DNA of 9,563 nt, from positions 1 to 9,563 of the forward strand of contig QXWX01000164.1 of NCBI GenBank assembly GCA_009911175.1. Reading direction: 5' to 3'. Source of the stretch: Lachnospiraceae bacterium (GTDB lineage: Bacteria; Bacillota_A; Clostridia; Lachnospirales; Lachnospiraceae). Both the position numbers and the translations under genes were made by a program. The notes beneath the pieces were generated by a model. That model had not been told where the DNA came from. It did not search any database and was given only the letters and a program-made list of their open reading frames with translations. Below are positions 6,093 to 9,563 of this stretch, in pieces (the first letter of the stretch is position 1; the number at the start of each line of letters is the position of its first letter).

Positions 6093-6983
6093 ATGAGAAT
6101 CAAAAATAAAGGCTTGTGGATCGTGCTGTTTACCATGCCCTGCATGCTGTTGTTCGCCCTGGTGTATGCGGCTCCGATCGTCACGGTGCTTTATACGTCG
6201 CTCTGCGATTATACGACCTTTTCCGGGCCGGTATTCGCGGGGGTGAAAAATTTCGTGAACATATTCGGGGACGGGGATTTTCTGGAATCCATAAAAAATA
6301 CCCTGGTGTGGGTGCTTCTGCAGTCTACCTTCCATGTGTCCCTGGGGCTTGTGATGGCGCTGGTCCTCAGACGCAAGCCCAAAGGCTGGAAGGTGGCGCG
6401 CACGGCCTATATGATCCCCAATATTGTACCCACGGCCGCCACGGGGGTGATGTTTACGCTGCTTCTGAACCCCGCCTTCGGGATTGTAAAGCCGTTTCTG
6501 GAAATGATCGGGGTGGAGGTGAGCCAGGTGCCGAACCTGTTCGGAAATTCCAGATACGCGTTCTGGACCGTTACCGCTACGTGGATTTTCTACGCCGGAT
6601 TCAATACGATTATCTTTCTGGCAGAGATGGGAGCAGTTGACAAGGAGATCTACGAGGCCGCCACGGTGGACGGGGCCAGCCCCTGGCAGCTGGATTGGTA
6701 TATCACCCTGCCCCTGATGAAAAATATCTTCGGGACCTGTGTGACCCTTGCTTCGGTGGCCATGGTATCCCAGTTCGACATCATTTACATGACCACAAAA
6801 GGGGGGCCGGGGAATAGGACGTTGAATCTGCCCATCTATCTGTACAAGGCGGCAACCCTTGAGAACAACTACGGAAAGGCAAATGCGGTGGGAACCGTAC
6901 AGATTGCCATCGGACTGATCCTGGTGCTTCTGATTCAGAGGATGTTCCAGGAAAAGAGAGAACAGGGGGAAAAAAGGAGATGA
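6093..6983 (+). CDS. Sugar ABC transporter permease 1 (MalF/UgpA type, CUT1)
   Basis: This 296-aa inner-membrane subunit has about six hydrophobic segments. The first begins after MRIKNKG (about residues 8-34). The EAA loop that docks the ATPase is clear at about 188-207: EAATVDGASPWQ followed by ITLPL. The following TTKGGPGNRTLNLPIYLY segment (about 234-251) is typical of the MalF/UgpA side of CUT1 pairs. The start at 6093 is chosen because GGGAGGA (6078-6084) lies 8 bases before it; the frame is open from 6030, but that extension is hydrophilic, Cys-rich and covers intergenic sequence. The gene ends in an ATGA overlap with permease 2. No ATPase gene is in the window, so a shared subunit encoded elsewhere is expected. 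Confidence 0.94.
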   Translation: MRIKNKGLWIVLFTMPCMLLFALVYAAPIVTVLYTSLCDYTTFSGPVFAGVKNFVNIFGDGDFLESIKNTLVWVLLQSTFHVSLGLVMALVLRRKPKGWKVARTAYMIPNIVPTAATGVMFTLLLNPAFGIVKPFLEMIGVEVSQVPNLFGNSRYAFWTVTATWIFYAGFNTIIFLAEMGAVDKEIYEAATVDGASPWQLDWYITLPLMKNIFGTCVTLASVAMVSQFDIIYMTTKGGPGNRTLNLPIYLYKAATLENNYGKANAVGTVQIAIGLILVLLIQRMFQEKREQGEKRR

Positions 6984-7801
6984 AATCCATTGCGAAATTA
7001 TGCAAATATGTGTTCATGGCGGTGTTTACGGCCATCGCAGCCGGGCCGATCCTCTGGGCGTTTTTGAGTTCCTTCAAAACCTATGCGGAGATCAATTCCT
7101 CTGCGTTGTCCCTGCCGTCGTCCTTCAATCTGGACAATTATAAGGCGGCGTTTCAGTATGCGCCGATTGCGAAATATTTTTTCAACAGTATTGTGATCGT
7201 GGGCAGCAGCGTGCTTGTCACGGTGGCTCTGGTTGCCATGTGCGCCTACATTGTCTCCCGGTTTGATTTTAAGCTGAAAACGCTGGTGGTTCTTTTTATC
7301 TCCGCGTCTTTGATGCTTCCGGCCCAGGCGATCTCACAGCCGCTGTTTATGATTTTCCAGAAGCTGGGGATTTTTGATACCAAGCTGGGACTGGTCATCG
7401 TGTATTCCGCCATGGGGATTCCGATGTCGTTTTTCGTGATGGTCAGCTATTATAAAACCATTTCCACTGCCTTGGAAGAATCCGCCTATATTGACGGAGC
7501 GTCGTTTCTGCAGACCTTTGTCCATATCATCCTGCCTCTTGCGAAGCCAGGGCTGGTGACGATCGCGCTTCTGCAGTTTATCAATACTTGGAATGAGTTT
7601 TATTTTGCGCTGATGCTTACAAGCGGGGATACGGCGCGGACGGTTCCGATCGCGCTGAATTATTATATGGGAACCTTTGCCAACAATTATTCCGCATTGT
7701 TTGCGGCGGTGGTGATGACCGTGCTGCCGACGATCCTGGTGTTTATCGTCCTGCAGAGACAGGTGATGGAAAGCCTGACCGCAGGCGCAGTGAAAGGATG
7801 A
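6980..7801 (+). CDS. Sugar ABC transporter permease 2 (MalG/UgpE type, CUT1)
   Basis: This 273-aa partner permease has a first membrane segment at about residues 9-30, a loop with SSFKTYAEINSS, and five further hydrophobic segments. The EAA loop is at about 166-186: EESAYIDGASFLQ followed by IILPLAKPG. The TWNEFYFALML segment (about 203-213) and the ending VMESLTAGAVKG are hallmarks of MalG/UgpE-type subunits. Its ATG overlaps the TGA of permease 1 (ATGA, 6980-6983). An AAGGAG abuts the ATG with no spacer, so the GGGGGA at 6965-6970 or re-initiation after permease 1 probably drives translation. It heterodimerises with permease 1 to form the channel for the bound sugar. Confidence 0.95.
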   Translation: MKSIAKLCKYVFMAVFTAIAAGPILWAFLSSFKTYAEINSSALSLPSSFNLDNYKAAFQYAPIAKYFFNSIVIVGSSVLVTVALVAMCAYIVSRFDFKLKTLVVLFISASLMLPAQAISQPLFMIFQKLGIFDTKLGLVIVYSAMGIPMSFFVMVSYYKTISTALEESAYIDGASFLQTFVHIILPLAKPGLVTIALLQFINTWNEFYFALMLTSGDTARTVPIALNYYMGTFANNYSALFAAVVMTVLPTILVFIVLQRQVMESLTAGAVKG

Positions 7802-7813
7802 GTGTGACCGGAA

Positions 7814-9563
7814 ATGATGAATATGGAAATAAAGCCGATCTACCCTGTGGAGCCCTGGACCATTACGGAGACTTCCTTTGACCGGAAATATAATTATAGG
7901 AATGAGACGACGTTTTCCCTCTCCAACGGGTACATCGGAACCCGGGGGACGTTTGAGGAAGCCTATGATTTTGACATAGACACCGGGCTGGAAGGGAATT
8001 TTGTAAATGGATTCTATGAGAGTGAGCAGATCCGCTACGGGGAAGCGAATTTCGGATCGCCGCTGTTCAGCCAGTCCCTGCTGAACCTGCCGAATATGAA
8101 AGAGACAAGGGTGCTCCTGGAGGATGAATGGTTCACCATGGAGGAGGGGACGATAGAAAACTACTCCAGAATCCTGCATATGAAGGACGGGGTGCTGAAA
8201 AGGAGCCTGGTCTGGACTTCGCCCCGGGGAAGGAAGGCCGAGATCCGGTTCCAAAGGCTGGTGTCCTTTGAAATGAAAAATATCATGGCCATCCGCGTTC
8301 AGGTCACACCGCTGAATTTTTCCGGGAAGATCCAGTTCCGGTCAAGGCTGCAGGCGGATGTGGAAAACCATACGAGAAAAACGAATCCGATCGTGGATTA
8401 CGGCCCCTTCGGCCGAAGGCTGGAACCTCTCAGGCTGGAGGGGGAAGGACACCGCCTGTATTATGAAGGGATTACGAAAAACAGCCGGCTCACCGCAGCC
8501 TGCGGGTGCAGCCACAGGGTATCCGGCAGCGGATGTGAGACGGGATGGGAGTTTTGTATAGAGGAACTGGAAGGGACGGCGGTTTTGACGGCAGAGGCGA
8601 AGGAGGGCTGTGCCGTGGTGTTGGAAAAAATGCTCTGCTATTCCACGGATCTGGATCTGCCGGCGGAGGATTTGAAGGGATATATTCTGGACGCCTTAGA
8701 AGAAGCGGAGCAGAAAACCTTCGGAGGACTGGAAAAGAGCCAGAAAGCCTATATGGGACGGTTCTGGGACACGGCGGATATCCGGATTCAGGGAAAGGAC
8801 AGCCAGGCTTTGCAGCAGGGGCTTCGGTTCAACCTGTTTCATATCCTGCAGTCTGCGGGAAGGGACGGCAGGACCGGAATGGGGGCCAAGGGATTGTCGG
8901 GAGAGGGGTATGAGGGACACTATTTCTGGGATACGGAGATGTATGTGCTGCCGGTGTTTGTGTATACCGAGCCGGAGACGGCCAGGCGTCTTTTAGACTA
9001 CCGGTACGGCACCCTGGAACAGGCCAGGGAAAGGGCCAGGATTCTGGGGCATGACAAAGGCGCTTTGTTCCCCTGGCGCACCATCAACGGGGAGGAGGCG
9101 TCCACCTATTATCCGCTGGGAACCGCCCAGTACCATATCAACGCGGATATTGCCTATGCACTGTCCCTGTACCTGCAGGTGACGGGGGATGTGGACTACC
9201 TGAAAGAAAAGGGAGCGGAAATCCTCATCGAGACCGCCCGGGTCTGGGCGGATGTGGGCAGCTTTGCGGAGTGCAAAGGGGGCAGATATTGTATCTGCAG
9301 TGTGACCGGGCCGGACGAATACAATGTGCTTGTGGACAATAATTTTTACACAAACCTGATGGCCAGGGAGAATCTCCGGGACGCAAAGGGCGCGGTGGAA
9401 TATCTGGCCCGGCACGACAGGGAAGCACTTGCACGCCTGAAAAAGAAACTGGATTTTTCGGAGGAGGAATTGAAGCTCTGGCAGAAGATCATAGATCACA
9501 TGTATTTTCCATATGACGAAGCCCGGCAGGTCTACCCCCTTGACGATGGATTCATGATGCGCA
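7814..9563 (+). CDS. GH65 disaccharide phosphorylase, 3' end outside the window
   Basis: The frame is open for 583 codons to the window end. GH65 inverting phosphorylases split alpha-glucosides with phosphate into beta-glucose 1-phosphate and the acceptor sugar. The N-terminal beta-sandwich domain (about residues 1-280) begins with TETSFDRKYNYRNETTFSLSNGYIG-type residues. The (alpha/alpha)6 catalytic barrel follows, with HYFWDTEMY (W372, D373) and GALFPW. The general acid is E502 in SVTGPDEYN, close to the position in characterised enzymes. The phosphate-binding residues lie further downstream. The segment INGEEASTYY followed by GTAQYHINADIAY resembles, as I recall them, nigerose, trehalose and kojibiose phosphorylases, not the HNEWEIT type of maltose phosphorylases; this is inference. 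There is no signal peptide, so the enzyme is cytosolic and acts on imported sugar. Start codons at 7814, 7817 and 7823 are all possible, since no ideal ribosome binding site is present; 12 bases separate it from permease 2. Confidence 0.93.
   Translation, partial: MMNMEIKPIYPVEPWTITETSFDRKYNYRNETTFSLSNGYIGTRGTFEEAYDFDIDTGLEGNFVNGFYESEQIRYGEANFGSPLFSQSLLNLPNMKETRVLLEDEWFTMEEGTIENYSRILHMKDGVLKRSLVWTSPRGRKAEIRFQRLVSFEMKNIMAIRVQVTPLNFSGKIQFRSRLQADVENHTRKTNPIVDYGPFGRRLEPLRLEGEGHRLYYEGITKNSRLTAACGCSHRVSGSGCETGWEFCIEELEGTAVLTAEAKEGCAVVLEKMLCYSTDLDLPAEDLKGYILDALEEAEQKTFGGLEKSQKAYMGRFWDTADIRIQGKDSQALQQGLRFNLFHILQSAGRDGRTGMGAKGLSGEGYEGHYFWDTEMYVLPVFVYTEPETARRLLDYRYGTLEQARERARILGHDKGALFPWRTINGEEASTYYPLGTAQYHINADIAYALSLYLQVTGDVDYLKEKGAEILIETARVWADVGSFAECKGGRYCICSVTGPDEYNVLVDNNFYTNLMARENLRDAKGAVEYLARHDREALARLKKKLDFSEEELKLWQKIIDHMYFPYDEARQVYPLDDGFMMR

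Noticed and set aside
7798..7801. ATGA overlap at the end of permease 2 as the start of the next gene
   Set aside because: That frame meets a TGA after about two dozen codons and does not encode GH65 sequence; the GH65 frame starts at 7814-7823.
7334..8254. Long minus-strand open frame opposite permease 2 and the GH65 gene
   Set aside because: It covers the boundary of two well-supported genes on the other strand, and its His/Arg/Gln-rich translation resembles no family.

Overview
The window looks like a chromosomal segment from a Clostridia-class Firmicute, most likely a Lachnospiraceae gut bacterium. That placement rests on AGGAGG-type ribosome binding sites, a lipoprotein sugar-binding protein, a YesM/YesN-style two-component pair beside a CUT1 sugar ABC transporter with no ATPase gene nearby, and a GH65 phosphorylase. 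It is an inference from gene style; no marker gene is present.

Layout. (1) Positions 1-808 are AT-rich (19 G+C in the 60 bases 61-120) and read on the plus strand. A 58-aa ORF of unknown function (85-261) sits one base before a TacT-like GNAT acetyltransferase gene (263-808) that is broken by a single in-frame TAG at 455-457. (2) Positions 833-937 form an elaborate nested palindrome between two convergent genes. It supplies the last codons of the response regulator. (3) On the minus strand, a sensor kinase (2414-4201) and an AraC-type response regulator (907-2439) overlap by 26 bp. They are transcribed from a recognisable promoter at 4235-4263. (4) A 414-bp divergent control region (4202-4615) carries promoters for both directions plus several inverted and direct repeats. 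(5) On the plus strand, a lipoprotein solute-binding protein (4616-5971), two permeases (6093-6983 and 6980-7801) and the start of a GH65 glycoside phosphorylase (7814 to the window end) form an operon.

How it works together (inference from families). The kinase probably senses an alpha-linked glucose disaccharide or its bound form outside the cell. The regulator then activates the divergent operon. The binding protein and permeases import the intact disaccharide, using an ATPase encoded elsewhere (a shared MsmK/UgpC-type subunit is usual). The cytosolic GH65 enzyme splits it with phosphate into beta-glucose 1-phosphate and a second sugar. The exact sugar cannot be read from the sequence; the visible active-site segment looks less like a maltose phosphorylase than like nigerose, trehalose or kojibiose-type enzymes.

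The sugar-uptake part is a familiar arrangement. The less ordinary parts are the small ORF plus broken GNAT module, the nested palindrome at the regulator's 3' end, and the structured leader and operator-like repeats in the divergent region. I see no CRISPR array, rRNA, tRNA, transposase or prophage gene.
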